A program made the position numbers and the translations under genes. The notes under the pieces were generated by a model. The model did not search any database. It worked only from the letters and a program-made list of their open reading frames with translations, and was not told where the DNA came from. This document shows positions 19,123 through 27,572 of a stretch of DNA of 64,000 nucleotides, piece after piece; position 1 is the stretch's first letter; the number at the start of each line of letters is the position of its first letter. The DNA lies in the NCBI GenBank assembly GCA_016703425.1, contig JADJCA010000007.1, positions 558,001 to 622,000 of the forward strand, in the 5' to 3' direction. Source of the stretch: Myxococcales bacterium (GTDB lineage: Bacteria; Myxococcota_A; Polyangia; Polyangiales; Polyangiaceae).

Positions 19123-19210
19123 ACTTGAGGCCGTGCGAGCGGCGGCACGCTCCCTGCTGAGGAGCCCTCATGGCGGCGCCGGCGGGCCTCGCCCAAATCG
19201 GAGGTTTCAC

Positions 19211-20155
19211 ATGAGCCGAATTCGGTTCTTTTCTGGGGCGATGCTGTTCGGATTCCTCGCGGCCTGCGGCAGCGACGCAAAGTCGGATACCGACGGAAAG
19301 ATGGTCGTGACGGGAACCGTCACCTCGAAGCTGGCGCTCGATAACCCGCGCGTCGTCGCGACCGACGACCTCGGTTACCGCGTGTGGACGTACCTCGATC
19401 TCGATCGTGAGTTCACCCTCAAGCTGAAGACCGGGCGCAACTACCGCATCGTCGTGGCCAACCAGCGTGCCGACGGCACGCAAGAGACCGTCGGTCGCGT
19501 CGTGCTCCCCGACGGGGCTTCCAAGACCGAATGGCTCGGTGCCAACGAGGCGACGCGAGTCGATCTCGGAAGGCTCCGCGTCAGTGGCGCCGCCAGCGCG
19601 ACGGCCACGGTCGGCACGCTAAGCCGCGGAGGATATGGCGGCTGCGACGCTTGCGGCGACAACAGCGGGAGCGGGCGCGGCGGCTACGGCGGAGGCGCGG
19701 ACGACGATGAGGACGATGACAAGTCGGAGCACGACGACGACAAGGACTGCCATGACGAGAGCGAGTCGAGCTCCGGCTACGGCGGCGGGAGCAGCGCCAA
19801 CGAGGGCAGCGGCTACGGCGGTGGCGGCGGCAGCAGCGGACGCGGCGGCCACGGTGGTGCCGACAGCGATGACGACGACGATGACGGCGACAAGAAGTGC
19901 GACGTCTGCGCGGGCGCCAAGGAGACCGAGCTCGAGCCCTCGAAACCGGTAGGCGCCGAGTGCGCCGACAAGGGCCACAAGGAGCGCAAGTCGAAGGGCG
20001 GGTACGGCGACCAGAGGGCGTGCCCCTTGGCGAACAAGCCTCCGCCGACCGCCAAGCCGGAGCCGCCGAAGCCCGCCGGAAGCTCCTGCGCGCAGACCTC
20101 GCAATGCGCGAGCGCATGCGCATGCGTGGCCGCCACGTGTGAGACCATCAATTGA
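19211..20155 (+). CDS. Gly/Asp-rich low-complexity lipoprotein
   Basis: The ATG at 19211 has GGAGG eight bases upstream. A lipobox signal peptide (FFSGAMLFGFLAAC) leads into a small beta domain of about 110 residues (VVTGTVTSKLALDNPRVV, FTLKLKTGRNYRIVV) with a carbohydrate-binding-like or DUF4382-like feel. A long low-complexity part follows, alternating RGGYGG/GSGYGGGGG blocks with acidic runs (DDDEDDDKSEHDDD) and CDACG / CDVCAG cysteines. The tail is Pro/Lys-rich with a C-terminal cluster of six Cys. It could bind cations at the cell surface, but that is inference. The stop overlaps the next TTG by 4 bp. Confidence 0.82.
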   Translation: MSRIRFFSGAMLFGFLAACGSDAKSDTDGKMVVTGTVTSKLALDNPRVVATDDLGYRVWTYLDLDREFTLKLKTGRNYRIVVANQRADGTQETVGRVVLPDGASKTEWLGANEATRVDLGRLRVSGAASATATVGTLSRGGYGGCDACGDNSGSGRGGYGGGADDDEDDDKSEHDDDKDCHDESESSSGYGGGSSANEGSGYGGGGGSSGRGGHGGADSDDDDDDGDKKCDVCAGAKETELEPSKPVGAECADKGHKERKSKGGYGDQRACPLANKPPPTAKPEPPKPAGSSCAQTSQCASACACVAATCETIN

Positions 20156-21216
20156 ACGCGAAGGCCCTCGGCAAAGGCCGCGGGCCGGGCGCATGGCCCG
20201 TGGCGCGGGAGTGGGTGGAGCGACCTGGCGTCGCTCCCGCCCTCGCCCCGCCGACCACGCCGCCGACCACGCCGCCGACCACGCCGCCGACCACGCCGGC
20301 GACCACGCCGGCGCCATCGACGCCGCTCGCCGAGCGGCTCTGGGCCGTGTTCGAGGTCGCCTTCTGTCCCGCTGTGCTAATTGGGTGCGTCGTCGCGACC
20401 TACTTCGCGAGGCGCGCGGGCCTGACGTGGGTGACCACACTCTTCGTGTCGTCGGCGGCACCGCTGGCGATCATCACGCTCTTTGAGTGGCTCAGGCCCT
20501 ATCGACGCGATTGGAACTATCCCTTTCGCGAGGCGCCTCGCGCGGCGCTGCGAGAGCTCGGGGTCGACCTCCTCTTCGCGCTGTTCATCACGAGGATTCA
20601 CACGTGGTTGCTCCCCACGGTGCTGCCCTACGTCGTTCCGACGGCGAAGCTCTTTGGAAAGAAGCTCGGCATTTACGGCGCGCTCGCCGGTCTTCCCTCA
20701 CCGGCGCGCGTCGCCATCCTCCTCCTGGTCGGCGAGCTCTTTTGGTATTGGGGCCATCGGCTGCAGCACACCGTGCCGCTCTTGTGGCGATTCCACGCGA
20801 CGCACCATGTGCCTACGCGCCTGTCGGCGCTAAAGGCCGCGCGCAATCACCCTGTTGACCTCTTGATGCTCAGCGTCGTCGGGTATCTCCCGCTCGTGGC
20901 GCTGGGCGCGCGAGGGCGCGATCTCATGTGGGCCGCGCTCATCCAGTCGGTCGTCAACGTCCTGTCTCACGCCAACGTTCCAGTCCGAAGTCGAGGCTTC
21001 TCGTGGCTCTTTGCGACGGCGGACTACCACCGGGTGCATCACTCGGCCGACGAGCTCGAGAGCCGCTCCAACTACGGCTGTCGCCTCCTCTTCTGGGACT
21101 GGGTCTTCGGCAGCCTCAAGGCGCCCCGGGAAGGCGTGCGCATCGGCGTCGAGCCCATCGGCGAGCGGGGCCTTCTGCACCAGATGTTCGCGCCGTTTAC
21201 GCGTCGCCCGCTGTGA
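20152..21216 (+). CDS. Fatty-acid hydroxylase / sterol desaturase family membrane protein
   Basis: The eight-His signature of di-iron membrane hydroxylases is clear: WGHRLQHTVPLLWRFHATHH (HxxxH then HxxHH), a lone His in VLSHANVP, and HRVHHS near the C-terminus. At least four hydrophobic helices surround these motifs (FCPAVLIGCVVATYF, VTTLFVSSAAPLAIITLF, ILLLVGELFWYW). Such enzymes use oxygen and two iron atoms to hydroxylate or desaturate lipids, sterols or carotenoids; the substrate is not told by sequence. The start is uncertain: TTG 20152 overlaps the upstream stop, while GTG 20200 is also in frame. The N-terminal tail carries a PPTT tandem repeat of variable-looking length. Confidence 0.9.
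   Translation: MNAKALGKGRGPGAWPVAREWVERPGVAPALAPPTTPPTTPPTTPPTTPATTPAPSTPLAERLWAVFEVAFCPAVLIGCVVATYFARRAGLTWVTTLFVSSAAPLAIITLFEWLRPYRRDWNYPFREAPRAALRELGVDLLFALFITRIHTWLLPTVLPYVVPTAKLFGKKLGIYGALAGLPSPARVAILLLVGELFWYWGHRLQHTVPLLWRFHATHHVPTRLSALKAARNHPVDLLMLSVVGYLPLVALGARGRDLMWAALIQSVVNVLSHANVPVRSRGFSWLFATADYHRVHHSADELESRSNYGCRLLFWDWVFGSLKAPREGVRIGVEPIGERGLLHQMFAPFTRRPL
20248..20307 (+). repeat. 12-bp tandem repeat in the hydroxylase gene
   Basis: CCGCCGACCACG is repeated four times exactly (20248-20295) and a fifth time with one change, encoding Pro-Pro-Thr-Thr units in the cytoplasmic N-terminal tail. Being a multiple of three, it can change copy number by slippage without breaking the frame. 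Confidence 0.85.
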
Positions 21217-21323
21217 ACCACCGGCAGGCGGAAGGACCGAAGGCTCGCCCCGATGGCGTTCGTGAGAATCGGGTCGCTTCCGCCAAGGACGAGATGCAGC
21301 GCGGGGGGTAGTCTTATGTTCCC

Positions 21324-22676
21324 ATGACCGCGTCGGGCCTTACCCTTGGACGCTACCTCCTGTGTTCGCAGGTGGCGTCGGGGGGCATGGCGACGGTCCA
21401 CCTTGGCCGCATGTTGGGTCCCGACGGCTTCGCCAGGGTCGTGGCCATCAAGCGACTGCATCCGCATCTCGCGCGCGAGCCGAACTTCGCTGCGATGTTT
21501 CTCGATGAAGCGCGCCTCGCAGCACGCATTCGCCACAGCAAGGTCGTCCCGATCTTGGATGTCGTGAGCGCCGCTGGCGAGGTGCTCATCGTGATGGAAT
21601 ACGTCCTCGGCCAGAGCTTCGCAGAGCTCTTGCGTGCGGCCGGTGCGCCCACGCCGCCGGACATCGCTGCGGCCATCGTGATCGACGCGCTCGAGGGACT
21701 GCACGCGGCGCACGAAGCGCGCGGAGACGACGGAGTGCCGCTCGGCCTCGTGCACCGCGACGTATCGCCGCAGAACGTCCTTGTCGGCGTCGATGGGGGC
21801 GCGCGCCTCGTCGACTTCGGCATCGCCAAAGCGCGCGGACGTTCGCAGGAGACGCGCGACGGTGAGCTCAAAGGCAAGGCGTCGTACATGCCTCCGGAGC
21901 AGGTCCGCGGCAGACCGTTGGATCGCCGCGCCGACGTCTACGCCGCAGGCGTCGTCTTGTGGGAGGCGTTGACGGGCCGGCGCCTTTTCACCGCCGACGA
22001 GCCGATGACGATCATGTTGCGCGTCTGCGAGGAGACGCCGCCGCCGCCGAGCCGCTTCGTGTCCGTGCCGCCGGAGGTCGATGCGCTGGTCATGCGCGCC
22101 CTCGCCAAGGGCGCAGACGAGCGGTACGGGTCGGCGCGCGAATTCGCCGATGCGATCGAGCGCACCATGGCGCCCGCGTCGCCGCGGACGGTGGCGCGTT
22201 GGGTCCAGTCGACGCTCGGTGAACGACTCGCCGCGCTTGAGGCGGCGATGGAGGCGGCCGCCCGGGCGACGCCAGGCCTCCCCCAACCACCGTCGACGCC
22301 GACCGCCCCGCCGACGGAAGACGTCGGTGCACGCCCCGAAGCGCGTCGCGTTCGGCGTCGCTGGATCGCCGGCGCCGCGGTTCTCTCGCTCATCGTGGGG
22401 ACATCCATCGTCCTCCGGGGGCGCATGACCGCGGAGATTCCGCCGGCCGTTTCGACCCCCACCTTCGCGGCGTTCGCTCAAGCGAGCGCGCTGCCCTCTC
22501 CAAGCGTGCCGGTCCCCGCAGAGCCGTCCGCTTCAGTGGAAACGCCCTTCGTCGACCTGGAAAATGAACCCTCGGCCACACGGCGCTTGCGTACCCCTAC
22601 CAAGACGCGAAACTGTGACCCTCCGTGGATTCTCGGCCCCGACGGCATCAAGACGCTGAAGCCCGACTGCCGCTGA
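21324..22676 (+). CDS. Membrane-anchored serine/threonine protein kinase
   Basis: The Hanks-type kinase domain fills residues about 8-275: Gly-rich loop VASGGMATVHLG, Lys in VVAIKRLHP, catalytic HRDVSPQN, DFGIAKA, and PPEQ in place of the usual APE. One transmembrane helix (about 345-366, WIAGAAVLSLIVGTSIVL) follows a Pro-rich linker. The short external tail ends with CDPPWILGPDGIKTLKPDC, two Cys framing a conserved-looking motif. The kinase should phosphorylate Ser/Thr in the cytoplasm in response to an envelope signal. The next gene (PEGA-like) starts inside its 3' end, and a lipoprotein gene follows, forming a three-gene unit. Confidence 0.95.
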   Translation: MTASGLTLGRYLLCSQVASGGMATVHLGRMLGPDGFARVVAIKRLHPHLAREPNFAAMFLDEARLAARIRHSKVVPILDVVSAAGEVLIVMEYVLGQSFAELLRAAGAPTPPDIAAAIVIDALEGLHAAHEARGDDGVPLGLVHRDVSPQNVLVGVDGGARLVDFGIAKARGRSQETRDGELKGKASYMPPEQVRGRPLDRRADVYAAGVVLWEALTGRRLFTADEPMTIMLRVCEETPPPPSRFVSVPPEVDALVMRALAKGADERYGSAREFADAIERTMAPASPRTVARWVQSTLGERLAALEAAMEAAARATPGLPQPPSTPTAPPTEDVGARPEARRVRRRWIAGAAVLSLIVGTSIVLRGRMTAEIPPAVSTPTFAAFAQASALPSPSVPVPAEPSASVETPFVDLENEPSATRRLRTPTKTRNCDPPWILGPDGIKTLKPDCR

Positions 22677-23470
22677 GGCGGGCCGTCGGTGCGCTGTGTG
22701 GTTTGGCGGCATTCTGGGTCTCCAGCCTTTGCGCAGCCGGAGACAAGGAGCGCTGCGCGAGCGCGTATGAGAGCGCTCAACGGCTCCAGCGCCAGGGCTC
22801 GCTGCTCGAATCGCGGGAGGAGCTCGGCGTCTGCTTGCGGGAGTGTGCCGAGATCGTGCGCCCCGAATGCGCCCGCTGGCTCGCTGAAGTCGAAGAAGCG
22901 CTGCCGTCGATCGTGATCGCCGTGAAGCGCGCCGACGGCAGCGACGTGAAGCTGCCGCAAATCGCCGTCAACCAGCGGAGCGTCAGCGCAGACGGGCGCG
23001 CGACGGAGCTCAACCCGGGCACGCACCGCATCGAGGTCGACGCAGAGGGTCAACGGCTGACGCAAGAAATCGTTCTTCGCGAAGGCGAGCGCGGCCGCCA
23101 CGTTGTGCTGAGCCTGCCCCCAGCGCCGATGGCGCCAGCCGCGAGCGCGGCGCCGCGCGAACCGCCCCCGCACGAACCTTCCGCGCGCACGATCCCTCTC
23201 GCTTCCTGGGTCCTAGGCGGCGTGGCGGCGGGTGGCGTCGCCGGCTTTGCCGGCTTCGCCCTCTATGGCGAGAGCCGTTACCGCGACTTGGAGGCCTGCC
23301 GACCGCGGTGCACGACGACAGACATCGAGGCGACGAAGGCGACGTACCTGGTGGCAGACGTCTCGCTGGCCGTCGCCATCGTGAGTCTTGGTGCCGCCGT
23401 CGCGACCTACTTCTTGTGGCCCACAGGCGAGGCGCCGCGGGCAGCGCTGGCGCAGCGGAGGCGACCGTGA
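22625..23470 (+). CDS. Exported PEGA-like membrane protein
   Basis: The start is uncertain: GTG 22625 overlaps the kinase by 52 bp and gives a long basic n-region before the hydrophobic signal VGALCGLAAFWVSSLCAAG; no ATG is available. The mature part has a Cys-bearing helical segment (CASAYESAQRLQRQG...CLRECAEIV), then a PEGA-like beta sandwich (IVIAVKRADGSDVKLPQIAV, LNPGTHRIEVDAEGQ), a Pro-rich linker and two hydrophobic helices near the C-terminus. This architecture commonly accompanies serine/threonine kinases in myxobacteria and could be the envelope-side partner of the kinase. The stop overlaps the next GTG start (GTGA). Confidence 0.8.
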   Translation: MDSRPRRHQDAEARLPLRRAVGALCGLAAFWVSSLCAAGDKERCASAYESAQRLQRQGSLLESREELGVCLRECAEIVRPECARWLAEVEEALPSIVIAVKRADGSDVKLPQIAVNQRSVSADGRATELNPGTHRIEVDAEGQRLTQEIVLREGERGRHVVLSLPPAPMAPAASAAPREPPPHEPSARTIPLASWVLGGVAAGGVAGFAGFALYGESRYRDLEACRPRCTTTDIEATKATYLVADVSLAVAIVSLGAAVATYFLWPTGEAPRAALAQRRRP

Positions 23471-24612
23471 GGCTTCGGTCGCTCGCCACGTTCACCTGCG
23501 TTGGCATCGCTGCCGGGTGCTCCCTCGTGCGCTCGTTCGACGGCTTCGGCGATGGCGTCGACGCGGGAGACTACGCCGACTCAGCGCCAGAAGGCGACGC
23601 TGCGACTGCCGACAGCTCACCGAGCGACGCCACCGCGACCGGTGACGCGACGGGCCTCGATGGCGCGACGGACAGCGCCCTGGGCGACGCGACGGGCGAC
23701 GCCACGCATCCGCCGGTCACCTGTGCGCTGACCAGGCTCGCAACGTTCGGTTCGACCCCCGCATCGGCGGATTACCCGAACGCGCTCTCCTTGTCTGACG
23801 CCGCCATCTACGTCGTCACGGGATCGCGCGTCGACGGGGGCTCCGACGGCAGCACGGTGTACCGGCTCCCCAAGACCGGCGGCACCCCCAAGGTTGTCCT
23901 CGAAACAGCCGAGGTGGTCGAAGGATGCGTCGAACACTCGGGCGAGGTGATTTGCGGACTCGGCAAACGCATCGCGCGGGTCCTCGCCGACGGCGGGACG
24001 ACGACGCTCGCGCCGGTGGCCCAGGAGATCACCGACTTCGACGAAGGTCCTGACGGCTTGGTCCTCGGCAGCAACACCAACGCCGCGTGGTACTACCCGT
24101 GGGACAGCGGCGTCTTGCAGCAGCGGTCCGTCGCGGGGCGCGCCTATCGCATACGGGCCGACGATTCGCGCATCTACTACGCGACAGAGACCGTGGGGCG
24201 ACTGCAGAGCTTGGCCATCTCCGACTGGGCGCGCGCCGACGCTGGGCCCTGCAACCTCGTCAGCAACAAGAGCGCGACGCACCTCTCGGTGTGCCCCGAG
24301 GGGCTCTTCTGGGTCGATCTCAACCGCAACGTTCAACGGACACCGCTCGACGCCTGCGACGCCGGGGGCAACGTCGAGATCTTCTCGTCGCCAACCTACG
24401 GCCTCACCGCCAATCCCAAGTTCGTCTTCATTCGCGAAGCTACGCGCGTTCGATTGCAGTGGGTCGACACCGCCAGCCCTGCCTGCGCGAGGGCTCTGCT
24501 CGACGGTGGCTCGACCGCCGATCTCGGTGGCGTGATGGCGGCCTTCGCGGGCGACGACGTCTACTTCCTCGCGCCGCCGGCCCTCTACCACCTGGCGACC
24601 ACGGTGCCCTAG
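23467..24612 (+). CDS. Lipoprotein with Asp/Ala/Thr linker and propeller-like domain
   Basis: The GTG at 23467 overlaps the previous stop. The signal peptide ends in a lipobox (CVGIAAGC). A linker of about 60 residues rich in Asp, Ala, Thr and Ser (GDATGLDGATDSALGDATGD) follows, then a folded region of about 290 residues with repeating short strands (AAIYVVTGSRVDGG, STVYRLPKTGG, RIYYATETVGRLQSL, GLFWVDLNRNVQR), consistent with a beta-propeller. It is a paralogue of the gene at 43804, sharing the SSVYR/STVYR-L-x-K-x-G pattern. The function is unknown; the linker would hold the domain away from the outer membrane. Confidence 0.84.
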   Translation: MRLRSLATFTCVGIAAGCSLVRSFDGFGDGVDAGDYADSAPEGDAATADSSPSDATATGDATGLDGATDSALGDATGDATHPPVTCALTRLATFGSTPASADYPNALSLSDAAIYVVTGSRVDGGSDGSTVYRLPKTGGTPKVVLETAEVVEGCVEHSGEVICGLGKRIARVLADGGTTTLAPVAQEITDFDEGPDGLVLGSNTNAAWYYPWDSGVLQQRSVAGRAYRIRADDSRIYYATETVGRLQSLAISDWARADAGPCNLVSNKSATHLSVCPEGLFWVDLNRNVQRTPLDACDAGGNVEIFSSPTYGLTANPKFVFIREATRVRLQWVDTASPACARALLDGGSTADLGGVMAAFAGDDVYFLAPPALYHLATTVP

Positions 24613-24972
24613 TGTCCTGAGTCAGAAGTTCGCTCGCCGAATGTCGCGCCCCCTCGTCGAGCGAGGGGCGCGAATTCGTCGGTCAAAGTCACAGGTGTAC
24701 TCGGTTCCTGTCCTCGTTCGACGTGTGGTGAATCTCTGATTCACCACACTAGCCCCCGACACTGTGAAGTCGGCATGGTCTAGTACCTCGACCCATTGAT
24801 TTTGATGGGTCGAGTACGGCAAACGAGAACGAAACTCCCAGACACAAACCCGTGGAAACGAGGCAGGTTCGAGTTGGCCCCTCGCTCGTCGGGGGCCTCC
24901 TCGAACCTGCCGATTTCACAGTGTCGGGGTACGAGAGTTAGCGCTCGACGCAACGAACGGCACGTCGGCCGG
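24613..24972. repeat. Gene-free cluster of inverted repeats
   Basis: I see no gene here. Four hairpins crowd the stretch: CGCGCCCC...GGGGCGCG (24645-24672), the perfect 12-bp stem GTGTGGTGAATC-TCT-GATTCACCACAC (24723-24749), TCGACCCAT...ATGGGTCGA (24783-24817 including flanks) and GGCAGGTTCGAG...CTCGAACCTGCC (24862-24911) with an inner GGCCCC/GGGGCC stem. An imperfect 22-base inverted repeat, CCCCGACACTGTGAAGTCGG (24754-24775) against 24908-24929, encloses the last two. A 50-base part (24880-24929) recurs at 35031-35080. The pattern suggests a decayed non-autonomous mobile element or REP-like sequence between convergent genes, which could also end transcription from both sides. Confidence 0.65.
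24723..24749. terminator. Strong 12-bp hairpin downstream of the lipoprotein gene
   Basis: A perfect 12-base stem with a TCT loop lies 110 bp past the stop at 24612, between two convergent transcription units. No T-run follows, so a factor-dependent or purely structural stop is more likely than classical intrinsic termination. Confidence 0.4.
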
Positions 24973-26157
24973 TCAAGGCCCCAAGAAGCTCTCGAGCGCC
25001 CTCGTGTCTTCGGTCGACAGCGTGCGCAGCAATGGCGGCATGGTGCGAGCGCGCAAGACGCGCTCCTTAATCGGCTCGCGGTTCGCGTTCCACGCGGAAT
25101 AGGACGAGAGCGCCAGGCCGGCACGACCGGCGCCGTGGCACTCGCCGCAGGCGCGCGCCGCCACGGGAAGGACGCGCGCATTCCAATTGGCCTCCTCCGC
25201 TGAGAGCTCGACCCTATGGCGCGCGAGAGCGGGCCCGGCGCGCCACACGTCGCCGCTCCGCGAGACGAGCATCGAACTCGCCGCGTCGAACGTCGCCACC
25301 GAGCCGCGACGCAGCGATTCGCCGTCGAGGTTCCACGGCTCGGCGCCGGCAACGAACCAGACCCGGCCGCCGCCGGCGCCAAGGGCGCGGAGCTCCACGT
25401 CGTCGCGTTCGACGATTCGCGAGAGCGTTCCGCCGCTGGTGCCGTCCTCGCGGAGCAGCGCGTGCGGTGTCAAAACGAGGAGGCGTCCGGCGGCGTCGAA
25501 GGCGGCGCCGCGCGCGCCAGGCACGGCGCGACTCGTGGCCTTGCGACTCGCCACGTCCACGACGACGAGCTCGTCGCCGCGCAGACCGGCGATGCGAGAC
25601 TCGGTCGCCGCAACGCCATCGAGACTCGGCACGTCGAGGCGAACGCTCGTTTGCTTCGCGACGTTGACGAGGAGGACGGCGCCGTCGAGGGCGAGCGCGA
25701 AGGCCGCGTCCGACGTCACCGCGACGCCGCGAACGTGCTCCCCGCTGGCGATGGGCAAGCGACGTCCGACGTTCTCGAAGCGACCGGACTCAAGCAAGCG
25801 AAGCAAGCGACCGTCGGCGGAGAGTCCCACGAGCCACGTCCCCTCCCCGTCGAGGGCGGGGATAGCGGCGGCACCGCGCCAAGCGCGCACGTCACCCTGC
25901 GACTGCACGACGGCGCCAGCGCGCACAAGCACCGCACCGTGGTCGCCAAAGGCGACGTAGTCATCGGCCGCCTCCGCGACGGCGACGACATCGCCGAGCG
26001 CCTTCGGATCGGCCGTCGGCAAAGCGTGGAGCGTGAGGTCGGGGCCGCGCGAGAGGGTCGACGTGCTCGCCACCGCGGCCGTCTCGCCGATGGCATCTGC
26101 CGCCGAGAAGCAGCCCGCGACGGCAAGGAGCGCCAAAGCGAGGAGGCCCAGCTTCAC
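24973..26157 (-). CDS. Lipoprotein with beta-propeller-like region and one c-type heme site
   Basis: A lipobox signal (MKLGLLALALLAVAGC) is followed by about 300 residues of short repeated strands (AAADDYVAFGDHGAVLVRAG, WLVGLSADGRLLRLL, AFALALDGAVLLVNV), probably a seven-bladed propeller. The C-terminal 60 residues hold a cytochrome c motif ACGECHG (Cys337 to His341) and a distal Met in RARTMPP (about 373), enough to bind one heme c. The protein is therefore an exported electron-transfer lipoprotein. The GTG start overlaps the stop of the DUF1501 gene by 4 bp; it is the last gene of a four-gene operon. Confidence 0.88.
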   Translation of the reverse strand: MKLGLLALALLAVAGCFSAADAIGETAAVASTSTLSRGPDLTLHALPTADPKALGDVVAVAEAADDYVAFGDHGAVLVRAGAVVQSQGDVRAWRGAAAIPALDGEGTWLVGLSADGRLLRLLESGRFENVGRRLPIASGEHVRGVAVTSDAAFALALDGAVLLVNVAKQTSVRLDVPSLDGVAATESRIAGLRGDELVVVDVASRKATSRAVPGARGAAFDAAGRLLVLTPHALLREDGTSGGTLSRIVERDDVELRALGAGGGRVWFVAGAEPWNLDGESLRRGSVATFDAASSMLVSRSGDVWRAGPALARHRVELSAEEANWNARVLPVAARACGECHGAGRAGLALSSYSAWNANREPIKERVLRARTMPPLLRTLSTEDTRALESFLGP

Positions 26158-27497
26158 GCGAGCACCTCCGGCATCACGACACCGTCGCGAAGGTGCGCGC
26201 GCGGGTCGATGCCCATCGCCGCGAGCAAGGTGGCGATGACGTCGCCGGGCTGAATGGGTCTCGCACCGGTGGCTTCTTGGATGTAGTTCGTCGACAAGAG
26301 CTGGCCAGCGTCGGTGCCTCCAAACGCGCGCCCCCCCTTGAAGCGGGGCGAGACGATCAGCGCGGAGTTGTTGGGGTGGTGGTCTCGCCCGCCGCGCAGG
26401 TTAATCTGCGGCGTCCGGCAGAAGTCGCTCACGACCAGGATGTGAACGCGGTCCGAGAGCCCTTCGGCGTCGAGTCGGTCGATCAGCGTCGCGATGACGT
26501 CGAAGAACTCCTGGTACTTGAGCGGCGCGTCGGCGTAGTCGGCGCTGTGCGTGTCGAAGCCGCGGACGGCGAAGCTCACGCAGCGAACGACGCGTTTCTT
26601 GATGGCTTCGACGGCGAAGGCCGCGTTCAGTGCCATGGTGTCTTGGAAGCGGCGAACGACGCGCTGGCCCGCGCCGTCGACGAAGAAGCGCGGCTGGGCC
26701 ACGGTGCGGAGCTTGTTCTCATCGAAGAGTTGCCCCGTCCCCTTGTCAGCCAACAGCCGGCGCAGCGCCTCGTACTGAAGCTTCATGCGCTCCGCAGGCA
26801 CGGGGTCGTAGGAGCTCGCGGCCAAGTCGGCGGCTTCTTCGGCCAGCACGGCGGTGACCGCGTCGCGATCTTGCGCCGTCGTCCACGCGTCGCTTCGCGC
26901 CACCGAATCGCCGGCCGTGGTGACGCGGCTCATCCGCAGCGGCATGCCACGCGGGTCGAGCGTTCGCGAGACGAAGGTCGAGGGGAACTCGACGCTGACG
27001 AGGGGCAGAAGGTCTGCGGCGCCGAGCTCACTGGCGAGAACGCTGTCAACCGAGGTTTGAACCGCTCGACCGCCGGCGAGGTGGCGCCCCGTAGCGGAAT
27101 AGAAGGCGCCGTCCCGATGGGAGACGGTGTCCATCGCGATGCCGTTCACGAGGGTGAGTCGATCGGCGCGATCGGTGAGGTTGCCCATCACCGGGCCGAG
27201 CGTCAGGGCGCCGCGCCGCACGAGTTCGAAGCTCGACGTGCCGTCCCCGAGGGGCTTCGGTGTCCAGTGCCGAATGCCGGCCGTCTCGACGACCTCGTCG
27301 GTGGCCGGGTCGACGAGACCAACACGAGCGTTTCGTGGATCCGCCCAGAGCGAGACGTCCCAGCCGCCCGAGGCGTGGATCACGATGAAGCTCTCCTCGA
27401 CGCCGCTCGGGTTCGCGAGCGCGCGAAGCACCGGTAGCGACGCCGTCGAGGCGGCGCCGGTCGCGGCGAACAGCTTGAGAAACGAACGTCGGTTCAT
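26154..27497 (-). CDS. DUF1501 protein with Tat-type signal
   Basis: The N-terminus MNRRSFLKLFAATGAAS is a twin-arginine signal of the kind used for folded, often cofactor-bearing exports. The rest fits the DUF1501 family, alkaline-phosphatase-like proteins: SFIVIHASGGWDVSLWADP-type opening, VSFAVRGFDTHSADY, ILVVSDFCRTPQIN and GRDHHPNNSALIVSP, the last carrying candidate metal-binding His. Family members usually travel with cytochrome-like DUF1549/1553/1800 proteins, and here the partners are the c-type cytochrome genes on either side. Start ATG 27497 with AAGGA upstream. The enzymatic activity is not known. Confidence 0.92.
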   Translation of the reverse strand: MNRRSFLKLFAATGAASTASLPVLRALANPSGVEESFIVIHASGGWDVSLWADPRNARVGLVDPATDEVVETAGIRHWTPKPLGDGTSSFELVRRGALTLGPVMGNLTDRADRLTLVNGIAMDTVSHRDGAFYSATGRHLAGGRAVQTSVDSVLASELGAADLLPLVSVEFPSTFVSRTLDPRGMPLRMSRVTTAGDSVARSDAWTTAQDRDAVTAVLAEEAADLAASSYDPVPAERMKLQYEALRRLLADKGTGQLFDENKLRTVAQPRFFVDGAGQRVVRRFQDTMALNAAFAVEAIKKRVVRCVSFAVRGFDTHSADYADAPLKYQEFFDVIATLIDRLDAEGLSDRVHILVVSDFCRTPQINLRGGRDHHPNNSALIVSPRFKGGRAFGGTDAGQLLSTNYIQEATGARPIQPGDVIATLLAAMGIDPRAHLRDGVVMPEVLA

Positions 27498-27572
27498 GGT
27501 GATTCCTTGGGGGTTGCGGCGCGCCGCTGACGCGTGCGGCGCCTCGAGGTGAACCTGGGAGCGGCCCGTCGG

